From NCBI GenBank assembly GCA_016182785.1, contig JACPFU010000029.1:1-64000 (forward strand): a stretch of DNA of 64,000 nucleotides. The letters are read 5' to 3'. Shown in pieces: positions 17,611-26,890 of the stretch (position 1 is its first letter; every line of letters starts with the position of its first letter). The notes beneath the pieces are model-generated. The model made no database searches, had not been told where the DNA came from, and saw only the letters and a list, made by a program, of their open reading frames with translations. The position numbers and the translations under genes are program-made. Source of the stretch: Lysobacterales bacterium. Lineage in GTDB: Bacteria > Pseudomonadota > Gammaproteobacteria > Xanthomonadales > Ahniellaceae.

Positions 17611-18456
17611 TCAGCGCTTGGCGGCGAAGGCCGAGGCCAGCATGCCCGGGTCGATGCCGGCGCTGTCCTCGCCCATCGCGTGCCGATACAGCGCCGCCGA
17701 GTAGATGCCCGACAGTGCCGCCTGCACCAGCGCCAGCACCAGCATCGCCAGGCCGCCGAGCGCGATCACGCTGACGATCAGGAACAACGACTTGGTCGCC
17801 ACCACCGCGATCAGCACGGCCACGGTGAGCACGATCACCAGGAACTGCAGCAGGCCAAAGACCAGCCCGACACCGCCCTGGCCAATCACGTTCTCGCCCC
17901 AGGTCTTCTTCAGCAGCAGCGCGCTCTCCTTGACCGCTTCCAGTGGACCGACGTCGCGGCTGACCAGCACCGGCACGGTCAAGAACGTGAGCACGGTCCA
18001 GGCCGCACCGAGCAGGCCGGCGACCCACTTGCCGATCATGCCGGCGCGCTCCTCGATCGCGCGCAGCGCCAAGCCCACGGTCGCGGCGATCAGCGCGTAG
18101 CCGAGGATCGTGCCGACCTTGGACCACGCGATCTGCAGGCCATCGGACACGGTCGGATCACCGCCGCGCAGGCGGATCATGGCCGCGCCGACCAGTGCGG
18201 TGTTGAAGTAGAAAATGACGAAGTACTGCGCCAGGTAGAACAGGAACACCCAGCCATACAGCCACACCGGCTCGCGTTCGCCCTGCTCCAGCGCCTTGAG
18301 ATCGAGCAGCCCGAACAGCGGCAGCACGAAGCTCGCGACCACCAGCAGCGAGGCGATCACCGAGATCACCGGAAACAGCATCAGTTCCTTGTCCTGCTTC
18401 AACACCGAAGCGCTCGCCTTGACCAAGGTCCAGCTGCGCGCAAACCGCTCGAACAT
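17611..18456 (-). CDS. DUF6159-like integral membrane protein
   Basis: A 281-residue protein with about six hydrophobic helices. The N-terminal soluble stretch FARSWTLVKASASVLKQDKEL is typical of DUF6159 proteins. The motif FYFNTALVGAA follows in the third helix region. No catalytic motif is visible. It is convergent with the DUF4156 lipoprotein gene, five bases apart. Confidence 0.8.
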   Translation of the reverse strand: MFERFARSWTLVKASASVLKQDKELMLFPVISVIASLLVVASFVLPLFGLLDLKALEQGEREPVWLYGWVFLFYLAQYFVIFYFNTALVGAAMIRLRGGDPTVSDGLQIAWSKVGTILGYALIAATVGLALRAIEERAGMIGKWVAGLLGAAWTVLTFLTVPVLVSRDVGPLEAVKESALLLKKTWGENVIGQGGVGLVFGLLQFLVIVLTVAVLIAVVATKSLFLIVSVIALGGLAMLVLALVQAALSGIYSAALYRHAMGEDSAGIDPGMLASAFAAKR

Positions 18457-18509
18457 GCCCGTACTCCAAGCGCGCGCCCCATGCGCGGTGCGGCAACGCT
18501 AAAACAATC

Positions 18510-19001
18510 TCAGGCGCTTGTCGACGCGAGATCGACCACTTCGCCAATGGTCATGCCCGATGCCGTCCACAGCGCCGCGAGCGAGCGGCCGAGGCGCGGA
18601 TGCACGTAGTCGGGCGCGATGTCGGCGAGCGGCTTGAGCACGAAGGCGTGGCGCAGTTCGGCGCGCGGAATCTGCAGGTTCCCGGGTCCATCGAGCGTGA
18701 GATCGTCGTAGAACACCAGGTCCAGATCGAGGGTGCGCGGACCGAAACGCGGGCCGCCACGCTCGCGTCCCTGCGCGTCTTCGAGCGCGTGCAACCAGTC
18801 GTTCAGCGCGTGCGGGCCGAGATCCGAATCGAGCACCGCCGCGGCATTCAGGAAATCCTCGCCGGCAAACCCGACCGCAGCGGTGCGATACACCGGCGAC
18901 ACCACGACTTCGCCGAAGCGTTCGCGCAGCGCCGCGATCGCCGCGCGCAGATGCCGCGCCGGCGCGATGTTCGAACCGAGCGAGAGGTAGGCGCGCCCCA
19001 T
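18510..19001 (-). CDS. folK: 2-amino-4-hydroxy-6-hydroxymethyldihydropteridine pyrophosphokinase
   Basis: Transfers pyrophosphate from ATP to 6-hydroxymethyl-dihydropterin in folate synthesis. The 163-residue protein starts AYLSLGSNI and carries the signature GPRTLDLDLVFYDD (about residues 91-104) with the Mg-binding aspartates. Its ATG shares one base with the folB stop (TGATG), so the pair is translationally coupled. Confidence 0.96.
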   Translation of the reverse strand: MGRAYLSLGSNIAPARHLRAAIAALRERFGEVVVSPVYRTAAVGFAGEDFLNAAAVLDSDLGPHALNDWLHALEDAQGRERGGPRFGPRTLDLDLVFYDDLTLDGPGNLQIPRAELRHAFVLKPLADIAPDYVHPRLGRSLAALWTASGMTIGEVVDLASTSA

Positions 19002-19360
19002 CAGTCCGGCCGGCGTCCGCGTTCGATCTGCACGCCGACCGCGGCGGCACCGCGCACCGCGCCCGGCTTGCGCACGCGCAGCCGCAGCCAGGTCACGCCG
19101 AACTCGCCGCGCACGATCTCGGCGCAACGCTCGGCCAGCGTCTCGACCAGCCCGAACTGCGCGGCGGCGATGAACGCCTCCAGCCGCTTCGACACCGCCT
19201 TGTAGTCGAGCGTGTCCTCGATGCGATCGGTCGCGGCCGGGACGCGGTTGTCGAACGCCATTTCCAGATCGAGCACCACCGGCTGCTTGCTGCGCCGCTC
19301 CCAATCGTAGATGCCGATCAGGGTGTCGACCTTGAGCGCTTCAACGAACACGATGTCCAT
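19001..19360 (-). CDS. folB: Dihydroneopterin aldolase
   Basis: Produces 6-hydroxymethyl-dihydropterin from dihydroneopterin, directly upstream of FolK in the pathway. The 119-residue protein has the family start VEALKVDTLIGIYDWER with the catalytic glutamate region, the segment TLDYKAVSKRLEAF, and LVETLAERCAEIV. A GGAGGG ribosome site precedes the ATG at 19360. It overlaps folK by one base. A pteridine reductase gene lies elsewhere in the window. Confidence 0.95.
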   Translation of the reverse strand: MDIVFVEALKVDTLIGIYDWERRSKQPVVLDLEMAFDNRVPAATDRIEDTLDYKAVSKRLEAFIAAAQFGLVETLAERCAEIVRGEFGVTWLRLRVRKPGAVRGAAAVGVQIERGRRPD

Positions 19361-19421
19361 GGTCCCTCCGCCATCCGGGCGGCGAGCATCGCCGCGCACC
19401 GGCCCGCGCGCAAGCACCGGA

Positions 19422-21041
19422 TCAGGGCCGCGGGGCGCAGGCGGCGATCGGGTCCAGCTTCGGGTCGTAGGCCGTGGTGTGCAGGTCGAGCAGGCCGAGC
19501 ACCAGCGGGAACACGGCGTCATGCGAGGTCTGGCGGCCGCGCTGCGCGGCGACGCAGGTCGCGTCCAGCTGGCGTCGCACCAGGTACTCCGGCGCCATCC
19601 ACAGCAGCATCGGCACGCGCGTCTGCTCCTCGGGCGCGATCAGCGCCGGCGCGCCATGCAGGTAGTAGCCGTGTTCGCCGGTGGATTCGCCGTGGTCGGA
19701 CACGTACAGCAGCACGCCATCGACGCGCTCGCGCGCGGCGGCGAGCGCGTCGACCATCTCGGCCAGTTCGCGGTCGGTGTAGAGGATGGTGTTGTCGTAA
19801 CTGTTGACCAGCTGCTCGCGCGTGCAGCTCTGCAATTCGTTGCTGCGGCAGTCGGGCACGAAGCGACGGAAGGCCTCCGGATAGCGCTCGAAATAGGCCG
19901 GGCCGTGGCTGCCTTTCTGGTGCAGCAGCAGCACGGTGTCGCGCTCGATCGTGGCCAGGCGCTCCTCCAGTTCGCTGACCAGCACATGGTCGAAGCAGCC
20001 CTGCGTATTGCAGATGCGCGGGCGCGTCGCGGCGGCGACGTCGATCTCGACGACGCGGTCGGCGACATGCTTGCTGCCGGTGTTGTTGTCGATCCAGAGC
20101 ACGTCGAAGCGGGCGCGTTCGAGCACGTCGAGCAGGTTCTCGCGGGTGCGCGCGGTGGCCTCGTCATAGCCGGCCTGGCCGAGCCCCGAGAACATGCACG
20201 GCACCGAGGTCGCGGTGTTGGTGCCGCAGGCCTGCACCTCGCCGAACGCGACGACGCCGCGGCGCGCCAGTTCCGGCGTGGTGTCGCGGGCGTAGCCGAG
20301 CAGGCCGAGGCTCGATGCGCGCACCGACTCGCCGATCACGAACACCAGCACCAGCGGACGCTTGCCGGCGCCGGACCAGGTCTCGCCGCGGCGTACATCG
20401 GCCGCGACCACGAGCGGCGTGCCGACGGGCGCGATGCGCGAGTGCTTGAGGTAGGAGCGCGTGGCGTTGACCAGGTTGATCGGATTGGCCAGGTCGCGCA
20501 GTTCGGCGTGGTTGCGTGCCACCGAAGCCATGGTCCGGTAGTCGAGCGCCACCGGCACCGCGACCAGCAGCGCGCAGGCGCCGAGCAGTGCGCCGCGCGC
20601 CTTCAGCGCCTGCGGCCACGAGCGTTCGCGCGTGCGCACGAAGGCCAGTGCCAGCAACGCCGGGACGGACAGCACGAGCACGCTGCGCAACATTGCGAAC
20701 GACAGCCACTCGGCGCTCTCGCGGGCGTCGGTTTCCAGCGCGCTCTGCAGCGCGTGGCGGTCGATCACCGCGCCGTAGTGGTCCATGAAGAACGCGAGCG
20801 CGGCGGCGATCACGACGACAACGCCGAGCAGCGCGCGCGCGAAGCGGCTCGGCGTGACCAGTGCGAGCATCGCGCCGATCAGCCCGGCCAGCACCGACCC
20901 GAACACCAGCGCCTGCAGCGCGAAGTCGACGCCGCCGAGGGCCGCGTGCAGGTGGCGCAGGAACGAGGTGTTCGCTGCGAGCACGAGGTAGAGGGCGGTG
21001 GCGAGGATCAGCCACTCGCTGGAGAGTTCGGGACGACGCAT
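19422..21041 (-). CDS. Lipid A phosphoethanolamine transferase, EptA-like
   Basis: Inner-membrane enzyme of 539 residues with five N-terminal helices (to about residue 165) and a periplasmic sulfatase-fold domain. The nucleophile threonine lies in CGTNTATSVPCMFS. Zinc ligands are expected at the glutamate of VFVIGES and in YVSDHGES. Several cysteines (CNTQGCF, CRSNELQSC) fit the disulfides of this family. EptA proteins add phosphoethanolamine to lipid A and lower susceptibility to cationic peptides; the exact acceptor here is inferred. It stands alone between folB and tsaD. Confidence 0.9.
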   Translation of the reverse strand: MRRPELSSEWLILATALYLVLAANTSFLRHLHAALGGVDFALQALVFGSVLAGLIGAMLALVTPSRFARALLGVVVVIAAALAFFMDHYGAVIDRHALQSALETDARESAEWLSFAMLRSVLVLSVPALLALAFVRTRERSWPQALKARGALLGACALLVAVPVALDYRTMASVARNHAELRDLANPINLVNATRSYLKHSRIAPVGTPLVVAADVRRGETWSGAGKRPLVLVFVIGESVRASSLGLLGYARDTTPELARRGVVAFGEVQACGTNTATSVPCMFSGLGQAGYDEATARTRENLLDVLERARFDVLWIDNNTGSKHVADRVVEIDVAAATRPRICNTQGCFDHVLVSELEERLATIERDTVLLLHQKGSHGPAYFERYPEAFRRFVPDCRSNELQSCTREQLVNSYDNTILYTDRELAEMVDALAAARERVDGVLLYVSDHGESTGEHGYYLHGAPALIAPEEQTRVPMLLWMAPEYLVRRQLDATCVAAQRGRQTSHDAVFPLVLGLLDLHTTAYDPKLDPIAACAPRP

Positions 21042-21111
21042 CGAACGGGACTTTCGCGGGACGGGGCGCGCAGCCTAACCGCAGCGGCGTTAGCCGTGCG
21101 TAATCCCGTCG

Positions 21112-22152
21112 TTAGCGAAGCGTAAGCGGCTCGGCGGGCGTGGTCGCGAGCAGTTCCTCCAGCGGCCAGCGCGGCCGTACCGCGATGCTCGTGTCCTGGC
21201 GCTGGCCGGCAGCGAGGCGCAGCGCGCCGGCGAAGGCGATCATGGCGCCGTTGTCGGTGCAGAACTCCGGGCGCGGGAAGGCGACGTTGAAACCATCGTT
21301 CACCGCAGCGGTGTGCAGCGCCGCGCGCAGGCGCAGGTTGGCGCCGACGCCGCCGGCCACGACCAGGGCGCGCATGCCGGTTTCGGCGAGCGCTCGTCGG
21401 CACTTGGTGGCGAGCGTCTCGGTCACCGCCTGCTCGAAACCGCGAGCGATGTCGGCGCGAGTCTGGTCGCTGCGATCGGACTTCTCCCAGGCCAGCAGCA
21501 CCTGCGTCTTCAGCCCGCTGAAGCTGAAGTCGAGACCCGGGCGATCGCACATCGGTCGCGCGAAGCGGAAGCGGCCGGGCGTGCCGGACTCGGCCAGCCG
21601 CGCCAGTTCCGGACCGCCTGGATAGGGCAGCCCGAGCATCTTCGCGGTCTTGTCGAAGGCCTCGCCGGCGGCGTCGTCGAGGGTGTCGCCGATCAACTCG
21701 TACTCGCCGATGCCGCGCACCGCGATCAGCTGCGTATGCCCGCCCGAGACCAGCAGCGCCACGAACGGCGGCTGCGGCGCATCGGGTTCGAGCAGCGGCG
21801 CGAGCAAGTGCCCTTCCATGTGGTGCACGCCGATCGCCGGCAGGTCGAGCGACCAGGCCAATGCGCGCGCGGTGGCGGCACCGACCAGCAACGCCCCGAC
21901 CAGACCCGGGCCACTGGTGTAGGCCACCCCGTCGAGATCGCGCACACCAAGGCCGGCCGCCGTCAGCGTCTCGCGCAGCAGCGGCAGCAACTTGCGCACG
22001 TGGTCGCGCGACGCCAGCTCCGGCACCACGCCGCCATAGTCCTGATGCAACTCGATCTGGCTGTACACGCGATGTGCCAGCAGGCCCGCGGCGGTGTCGT
22101 ACACGGCCACGCCGGTCTCGTCGCAGGAAGATTCGATGCCGAGGACGCGCAT
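21112..22152 (-). CDS. tsaD: tRNA N6-threonylcarbamoyladenosine transferase TsaD
   Basis: Transfers the threonylcarbamoyl group to A37 of ANN-decoding tRNAs, working with TsaB, TsaE and TsaC. The 346-residue protein has the start [16 protein letters not shown], the metal-binding HHMEGH (about residues 110-115), the LVSGGHT loop and the C-terminal [16 protein letters not shown]. Length and motifs are complete. A toxin-antitoxin pair lies four bases upstream on the same strand, so read-through is possible. Confidence 0.98.
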   Translation of the reverse strand: MRVLGIESSCDETGVAVYDTAAGLLAHRVYSQIELHQDYGGVVPELASRDHVRKLLPLLRETLTAAGLGVRDLDGVAYTSGPGLVGALLVGAATARALAWSLDLPAIGVHHMEGHLLAPLLEPDAPQPPFVALLVSGGHTQLIAVRGIGEYELIGDTLDDAAGEAFDKTAKMLGLPYPGGPELARLAESGTPGRFRFARPMCDRPGLDFSFSGLKTQVLLAWEKSDRSDQTRADIARGFEQAVTETLATKCRRALAETGMRALVVAGGVGANLRLRAALHTAAVNDGFNVAFPRPEFCTDNGAMIAFAGALRLAAGQRQDTSIAVRPRWPLEELLATTPAEPLTLR

Positions 22153-22156
22153 GGGG

Positions 22157-22483
22157 CTACCCGCGAACGCCGAGGTGCAGCAGGATGGCGGCCTCCACCG
22201 CCTTCAGATCGGCCTCCTGCAAGGCATCGAGCCGCGACTTCAGGCGCGATTTGTCGGCCGCCATGATCTGGTCGGCCATCGCCTTGCGCAACTCGCCGCC
22301 GACCATGACCTGCGCCTCGCCCGGATACAGTCTGCCGGTGTTGCTGGTGACCGGCACGACCACCACCCGCGCGAGATGACGGTTGGCGATGTCGTTGCTG
22401 ACGATCACGGCGGGGCGGGTCTTGCGGATTTCGCTTCCCACCGACGGATCGAATTCCACCCACCAAACCTCACCGCGCTTCAT
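22157..22483 (-). CDS. MazF/PemK-type mRNA interferase toxin
   Basis: A 108-residue toxin expected to cleave RNA. It begins [13 protein letters not shown], followed by [11 protein letters not shown] and VVVVPVTSN, the three conserved strands of the CcdB/MazF fold with the usual Arg and Thr. It starts inside the end of the antitoxin gene (14-base overlap), the normal order with the antitoxin first. It ends four bases before tsaD, an essential gene, on the same strand. Confidence 0.92.
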   Translation of the reverse strand: MKRGEVWWVEFDPSVGSEIRKTRPAVIVSNDIANRHLARVVVVPVTSNTGRLYPGEAQVMVGGELRKAMADQIMAADKSRLKSRLDALQEADLKAVEAAILLHLGVRG

Positions 22484-22712
22484 CGGCCATGTCGCCGGCA
22501 ATGCCCTCGCCCCATTCGCGGGCTTCGCGTTCGCGCACCGCATCCGCAGCCATGGCGCGATAGCCTTCCTCCAACGACAGGCCGCGAGCTTCCGGCAGCA
22601 CGTAGGGCCGCAACAAGTCCTCGATGAAGCGACTCACGTCGTCCTGCTCCACGGTGCGGCGCAATCCGTCGTACACCGCCTCGTCCAGGGTGATGGTCAC
22701 TTGTTTCTGCAT
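22470..22712 (-). CDS. Ribbon-helix-helix antitoxin of the MazEF-type pair
   Basis: An 80-residue protein. The N-terminal strand KQVTITLDEAVYDGL and following helices resemble ribbon-helix-helix DNA-binding domains (about residues 1-45). The acidic C-terminus ([17 protein letters not shown]) is the likely toxin-neutralising tail. The ATG at 22712 is chosen because upstream in-frame residues lack the fold. It overlaps the MazF gene by 14 bases and probably represses its own operon. Confidence 0.88.
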   Translation of the reverse strand: MQKQVTITLDEAVYDGLRRTVEQDDVSRFIEDLLRPYVLPEARGLSLEEGYRAMAADAVREREAREWGEGIAGDMADEAR

Positions 22713-22818
22713 GGCCAGCCTCCATCGCGCGGCAGTTGCGGCCATCTTGCCACAGGGCCGCCGGGCGAGCGCCGGGCCGCCGAACCGAGGATGCCGGCGG
22801 TGCCCCGGTCGTGCGCGT

Positions 22819-23511
22819 TCACTCGCCCTCGTTGCGGATCACGTCGCGCACCAGTTGCACGGTGAGGCGGCGCTGGCGCACCAGGGTCTCGCGGTCGAGG
22901 CGGTCGAGCAGGTCGAGCAAGGCACCGAGGTCGCGCGGGTAGCGGCGGAACAGGAAATCGAGCACGTCGTCGCCGACATCCATGCCGCGTGCGGCACCGC
23001 GTTCGTGGATGACGCGACGGCGGGCGTCGTCACCCAGCGGCTGCAGTTGCAGCAGCGACAGGCTGGCCAGGCGCGAGGCCAGATCGGGCAGGCCGAGCGC
23101 AAGACGTGGCACCGCGCCCGGCGCCGAGATCAGCAGCGCGCCGCCGGCATCGCGGGTGCGGTTGAACAGATCGAACATGGCCACTTCCGCCGCGTGTCGG
23201 CCGGCGATCGCGTCGATGTCGTCGATCAGCACCAGTGCACTCGCGCGCGTCGCCGCGATCGCGGACTCGACGCGATCGCCAAGCTCGGCCAGCGGCAGCA
23301 GCGCATAGCCGGAGGCGGCACCAGCCACCGCCATCACCAGGTGGGTCTTGCCGGTGCCGCTGGCGCCGGCAAGCAACACCCCCGGCGGCGCCGGCTTCGC
23401 GGCGAACGCGCGCAATGCCGCGAGCGTCGCCTCGTTGCCGTCGGCGACGTAGCGGTCGAAGCGTGCGCCTTGCGGGAATCGCAGCGCCAACGGCAGCTGG
23501 CGGTTGCTCAC
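22819..23511 (-). CDS. hda: DnaA-related replication regulator Hda
   Basis: AAA+ protein that, with the DNA clamp, converts DnaA-ATP to DnaA-ADP and prevents over-initiation. The 230-residue protein starts with a clamp-binding motif (QLPLAL, residues 5-10). It has a Walker A-like GASGTGKTH and a Walker B LVLIDDID. The start is GTG at 23511, four bases overlapping the PerM stop (GTGA). It is the last gene of a four-gene operon. Confidence 0.95.
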   Translation of the reverse strand: MSNRQLPLALRFPQGARFDRYVADGNEATLAALRAFAAKPAPPGVLLAGASGTGKTHLVMAVAGAASGYALLPLAELGDRVESAIAATRASALVLIDDIDAIAGRHAAEVAMFDLFNRTRDAGGALLISAPGAVPRLALGLPDLASRLASLSLLQLQPLGDDARRRVIHERGAARGMDVGDDVLDFLFRRYPRDLGALLDLLDRLDRETLVRQRRLTVQLVRDVIRNEGE

Positions 23512-24668
23512 TGCGCCGGCGCCGATGGCGCTGGCGGCGCTGATGCCGGCACCGATTCGACCGCGGTCGCTGCGGGCGACGCGGCGGGCGCATCCGCCGC
23601 CGGCTTCGGTTCGGCCCCGTAGATCTCGCTCTCCAGATAGCGTTCGTGGGTATGGCGCAGCAACACCAGCACCACCGCCGCCACCGGCAGCGCCAGCAGC
23701 ACCCCGAAGAAGCCGAACAGCTGGCCACCCGCCAGCACCGCGAAGATCACCGCCACCGGATGCAGGCCGATGCTCTCGCCGACCAGTTTCGGGGTCAGCA
23801 CGAAGCTCTCGACCAGTTGCCCGACCATGAACACCGCGAGTACCAGCGAGACGTTGACCCAGATGTCGCCGCCGCTGACGATCGCCGAGACCAGCCCGCC
23901 GCCGATGCCGACCACCGGACCCAGATAGGGCACGAAGCTGACCAGCCCGGCGACGATGCCGATCAGCATGCCGAACTTGAGACCGGCAAGCGACAGACCG
24001 ATCGCATACATCGCGGCCAGTGCCAGCACCACGCTCATCTGGCCACGCAGGAAGTTGCCGAGCACGGCGTCCGACTCGAGCACCAGGCGCGCCACCGTCG
24101 GTTCCAGCGGTCGCGGCACCAGTTCGTGCAGACGCTCGACCATGCGCTTCCAGTCGCGCATCAGGTAGAAGGTGATCAGCGGCATCAACAGCAGGTTGGC
24201 CACCCAGCCCATCACCGCCGCGCCGGAGGTGGTCAGCCCGCCAAGCACCTTCGGCAGCACGCGGCCGATGTCATCGAGGTGCGCGCGCAGGCTCGCGAAC
24301 AGACGGCCCGGATCGAACGCTTCCAGGTCGAGCCCGAACTCGTCGCGCAGCCAGGGCGCGGCAACGCGGTCGAACCAGGTGTGCAGCGAATCGATGTAGC
24401 CGGGCACGCTGCGCGCCTGATCGACCAGCGCCGGGATGATGATCGCAAGCAGCAGCGCCACCGCCAGCGTCATCAGCAGGAACACGATCGCCACCGCCGC
24501 GGTACGCGACACGCGCCGCGACTGCAGGCGTTCGACCAGCGGATTGCCGAGGTAGGCAAACAAGGCCGAGAGCGCGAACGGCGTCAGCACCGGCGCCAGG
24601 AAATACAGCACGCCGCAGATCGCGGCGGCCAGCAGCAGCCAGGACCAGGCCCGGCGATCGTCGATCAT
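23508..24668 (-). CDS. AI-2E family transporter (PerM-like)
   Basis: A 386-residue inner-membrane protein with about eight helices and the conserved core PYLGPVVGIGGGLVSAI, then FVLTPKLVGESIGLHPVAVIFAVLAGGQLFG. The family includes PerM, AI-2 exporters and Na+/H+ antiporters, so the substrate is uncertain. The C-terminus is Ala/Pro-rich. It overlaps the gene on each side by four bases. PerM next to hda is conserved across Gammaproteobacteria. Confidence 0.9.
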   Translation of the reverse strand: MIDDRRAWSWLLLAAAICGVLYFLAPVLTPFALSALFAYLGNPLVERLQSRRVSRTAAVAIVFLLMTLAVALLLAIIIPALVDQARSVPGYIDSLHTWFDRVAAPWLRDEFGLDLEAFDPGRLFASLRAHLDDIGRVLPKVLGGLTTSGAAVMGWVANLLLMPLITFYLMRDWKRMVERLHELVPRPLEPTVARLVLESDAVLGNFLRGQMSVVLALAAMYAIGLSLAGLKFGMLIGIVAGLVSFVPYLGPVVGIGGGLVSAIVSGGDIWVNVSLVLAVFMVGQLVESFVLTPKLVGESIGLHPVAVIFAVLAGGQLFGFFGVLLALPVAAVVLVLLRHTHERYLESEIYGAEPKPAADAPAASPAATAVESVPASAPPAPSAPAQ

Positions 24669-25216
24669 GATGCACTCCGTCTGCTGCGCGCGCGTCCGAC
24701 CCAGACGCGCACATAGTCGATGCCACTGGCGATGGTCGCCAAGCCGGCCAGCACGAACAGCGTCGCCAGCAGGCGCTCGGGCAGTGCCAGTCCGGCGCGC
24801 TGCAGCAGCGCCGCGAGCACCGCGCTGATCTGCAGCAACGTCGTGGCGCGGCCGAGGGTACTCGGTTGCGGCGTCAGCGCGCCGATCAGGCTCTGGTAGG
24901 TGACGCTGCCGCCGACCAGCACCAGGTCACGCACGATCGCAAGCCCGACCAGCCACGGCGGCACCGCGTCCACCAGCGCCAGCGTCACGAAGCAGGTGGT
25001 CAGCAGCAGCTTGTCCGCGGCCGGGTCGAGCCAGGCCCCGAGCCGGCTCTGCCAGCCATGGCGCTTGGCCAGGTAACCGTCGAGCGCGTCGGAACTGCCG
25101 GCGACCACCGCCAGACCCAGTGCCCACCGATGCTCGTCGTGCAGCACCGCCGCGGCGATCGGCACCGCGAGCAGCGCGCGCAGCGCCGAGATCAGGTTGG
25201 GCAGGTGGCGCAGCAT
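24665..25216 (-). CDS. CDP-alcohol phosphatidyltransferase
   Basis: A 183-residue membrane protein with the family signature D-x2-D-G-x2-A-K-R-x8-G-x3-D-x3-D, visible as DALDGYLAKR and GAWLDPAADK (about residues 44-72). It is most likely related to PgsA, which makes phosphatidylglycerophosphate; another alcohol acceptor is possible. The ATG at 25216 shares one base with the stop of the upstream DUF2066 gene, and its own stop overlaps perM by four bases. Confidence 0.9.
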   Translation of the reverse strand: MLRHLPNLISALRALLAVPIAAAVLHDEHRWALGLAVVAGSSDALDGYLAKRHGWQSRLGAWLDPAADKLLLTTCFVTLALVDAVPPWLVGLAIVRDLVLVGGSVTYQSLIGALTPQPSTLGRATTLLQISAVLAALLQRAGLALPERLLATLFVLAGLATIASGIDYVRVWVGRARSRRSAS

Positions 25217-26247
25217 CAATGCACCAGGTGCAACTGGGCCGCACCGGCATCATCGCCGGCGTCCGCAAGGCGCATGCGCGCGTCGATCGCGAGCAGCTGC
25301 TGCAGGCGACGCCGACCGACCGCCAGATCCAGGCGCAGCAACAGGCGCCCGCCCTCCACGCGCAACGGCAGCGTCGAACGCACGAACTCCATGCGCCCGA
25401 GATAGCCGACCACCGCGGCATAGTCCGCAGCCGACCCGATGCCGTCGACCCACCACTCGACCACGCCGAGCGAAGTGCCTTCCGGCTCGACCGCGTAGCG
25501 CCGTGCCAGGCGGTCGCCGGCCCCATCGATGCCGGCAGCGAGCAACACGTTCGACTGCGCGTCGCTCTGTTCCCATTCCTCGTAGCCGCGGCCATCGATC
25601 AGCGTGTAGCGCGCGCGCCATGGCGTGCCGCGCGTGAGACGCACCACCAGCATCGTCTGCGTGCCATAGCGCTGCCCGGCGGCAAGCACGGTCTGCGGCG
25701 GCGCGACCCACAGCGTCACCGGGTTGATGCGGCCTTGGTCGACGCTGTCCATGCGCGGCAGCAGCACCGGCAAGCCACGCAATTGCGCGCGCTCGGTCAT
25801 GTCGCTGAGCGCGGCGACCTGGGCCGCATTCGCGATCCGCTTCTGCACGCCATCGTCGATCGCGAGCCACACCAGCAGCACCGGCCGGTCGCTGTGCCAG
25901 ACCGGGCGCCCGAGCGTCGCCAGCAGATCGTGCACGCGGCCCGGGTCGAAATTCACCGCCAGCCGCTCGCCACCCTCGGCCGACAGTGCCGCGCGCCGCG
26001 CCACCGTCAGCGCCATGCCGCGGGCATGGGCCAGCGCGCCCGCGAGCGCGGGATCGGCAGCGATGGCACGGTCGCCCGACACCTTCACCAGCACCTGGGT
26101 CAGCGCCAGACGCAGCGCCGCCTCCGATTGCTCGTCCTGGCCCGGGGCGATGGCGACGTCGCCTTCGTAGATCGGCATCTGCAACGCCTGCGCGGCCGGG
26201 CTGACCAGCATCCAGATCGACCACAACACCCAGCAGATTGCACGCAT
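25216..26247 (-). CDS. DUF2066 secreted protein
   Basis: A 343-residue protein with an N-terminal signal peptide (about residues 1-22, ending AQA). The body matches DUF2066: VAIAPGQDEQSEAALRLALTQVLVKVSGDR near the start in several short blocks, and VLLVWLAIDDG near residue 125. The function is unknown. It is the first gene of an operon running through the CDP-alcohol transferase and perM to hda, in each case with one- or four-base overlaps. It is divergent from tlpA. Confidence 0.88.
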   Translation of the reverse strand: MRAICWVLWSIWMLVSPAAQALQMPIYEGDVAIAPGQDEQSEAALRLALTQVLVKVSGDRAIAADPALAGALAHARGMALTVARRAALSAEGGERLAVNFDPGRVHDLLATLGRPVWHSDRPVLLVWLAIDDGVQKRIANAAQVAALSDMTERAQLRGLPVLLPRMDSVDQGRINPVTLWVAPPQTVLAAGQRYGTQTMLVVRLTRGTPWRARYTLIDGRGYEEWEQSDAQSNVLLAAGIDGAGDRLARRYAVEPEGTSLGVVEWWVDGIGSAADYAAVVGYLGRMEFVRSTLPLRVEGGRLLLRLDLAVGRRRLQQLLAIDARMRLADAGDDAGAAQLHLVH

Positions 26248-26306
26248 CGGCAACAGTCCCGGCAAAGCGCGGATGATAACGGCGCACCGCGGCCCGTGGG
26301 TCGCCG

Positions 26307-26312
26307 CTAGAC
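26307..26312 (+). promoter_or_regulatory. -10 hexamer for a leaderless tlpA-like transcript
   Basis: TAGACT ends seven bases before the ATG at 26320, so transcription would begin at or next to the start codon. No ribosome site is present in between. The same spacing is seen ahead of the DUF4126 gene. Confidence 0.5.
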
Positions 26313-26319
26313 TGGGCGG

Positions 26320-26853
26320 ATGCCGCCCCGCTCCCTCCTCCTTGCCCTCGCCGCGCTCGTGCTGGCTGCGACCGCCGCGCTCGCCGGATTTCTGGTCGCG
26401 CGTGGGCTGCGGCCGGCGCCCGATTTCCGCGAGCCGGGGCTGCCTGCGATCGGAGATCTGCGTCCGGAACTGCGGCTGCCCGACCTTTCCGGTCGCGTCG
26501 TCGACCTCGACGCCTACGCCGGCAAGCCGCTGCTGCTGAACTTCTGGGCGAGCTGGTGCCCGCCCTGCGTGAAGGAAATGCCGGTGCTCGACGCCTTCGC
26601 CCGCAGCCACCCCGGCATCCAGGTGATCGGCATCGCGGTCGAGCCGGCGCAGGCGGCGCGCGACCACCTGGCCGCGCACCCGGTCTCCTACCCGGTGTTG
26701 ATCGGCAGCGACGGCAGCCCGGACGAGTCGCAGCGCTTCGGCAACCAGCGCAGCGTGCTGCCGTTCACGGTGCTGGTCGACGCCGAAGGACGCATCCGCA
26801 AGCGCCACAGCGGCGGCTTCGATGCGGCGTCGCTCGAAGACTTCGCCCGCTGA
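26320..26853 (+). CDS. TlpA-like periplasmic thiol-disulfide oxidoreductase
   Basis: A 177-residue protein with an N-terminal membrane anchor or signal sequence (about residues 5-27) and a thioredoxin domain of the AhpC-TSA/Redoxin class. The active site is WCPPC, typical of TlpA/ResA reductases, and a cis-proline region is visible in SVLPFTVLVD. It probably reduces periplasmic disulfides. Neighbours do not name a partner; a TonB receptor follows 37 bases downstream. Confidence 0.92.
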   Translation: MPPRSLLLALAALVLAATAALAGFLVARGLRPAPDFREPGLPAIGDLRPELRLPDLSGRVVDLDAYAGKPLLLNFWASWCPPCVKEMPVLDAFARSHPGIQVIGIAVEPAQAARDHLAAHPVSYPVLIGSDGSPDESQRFGNQRSVLPFTVLVDAEGRIRKRHSGGFDAASLEDFAR

Positions 26854-26890
26854 GGCCGCGCACCCCATCCTCTTGCCGAACACGAAGGCC

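Noticed and set aside
26854..26890. Cobalamin riboswitch or Fur box before the TonB receptor
   Set aside because: The gap is only 37 bases and shows neither a B12-box nor an AT-rich inverted repeat.
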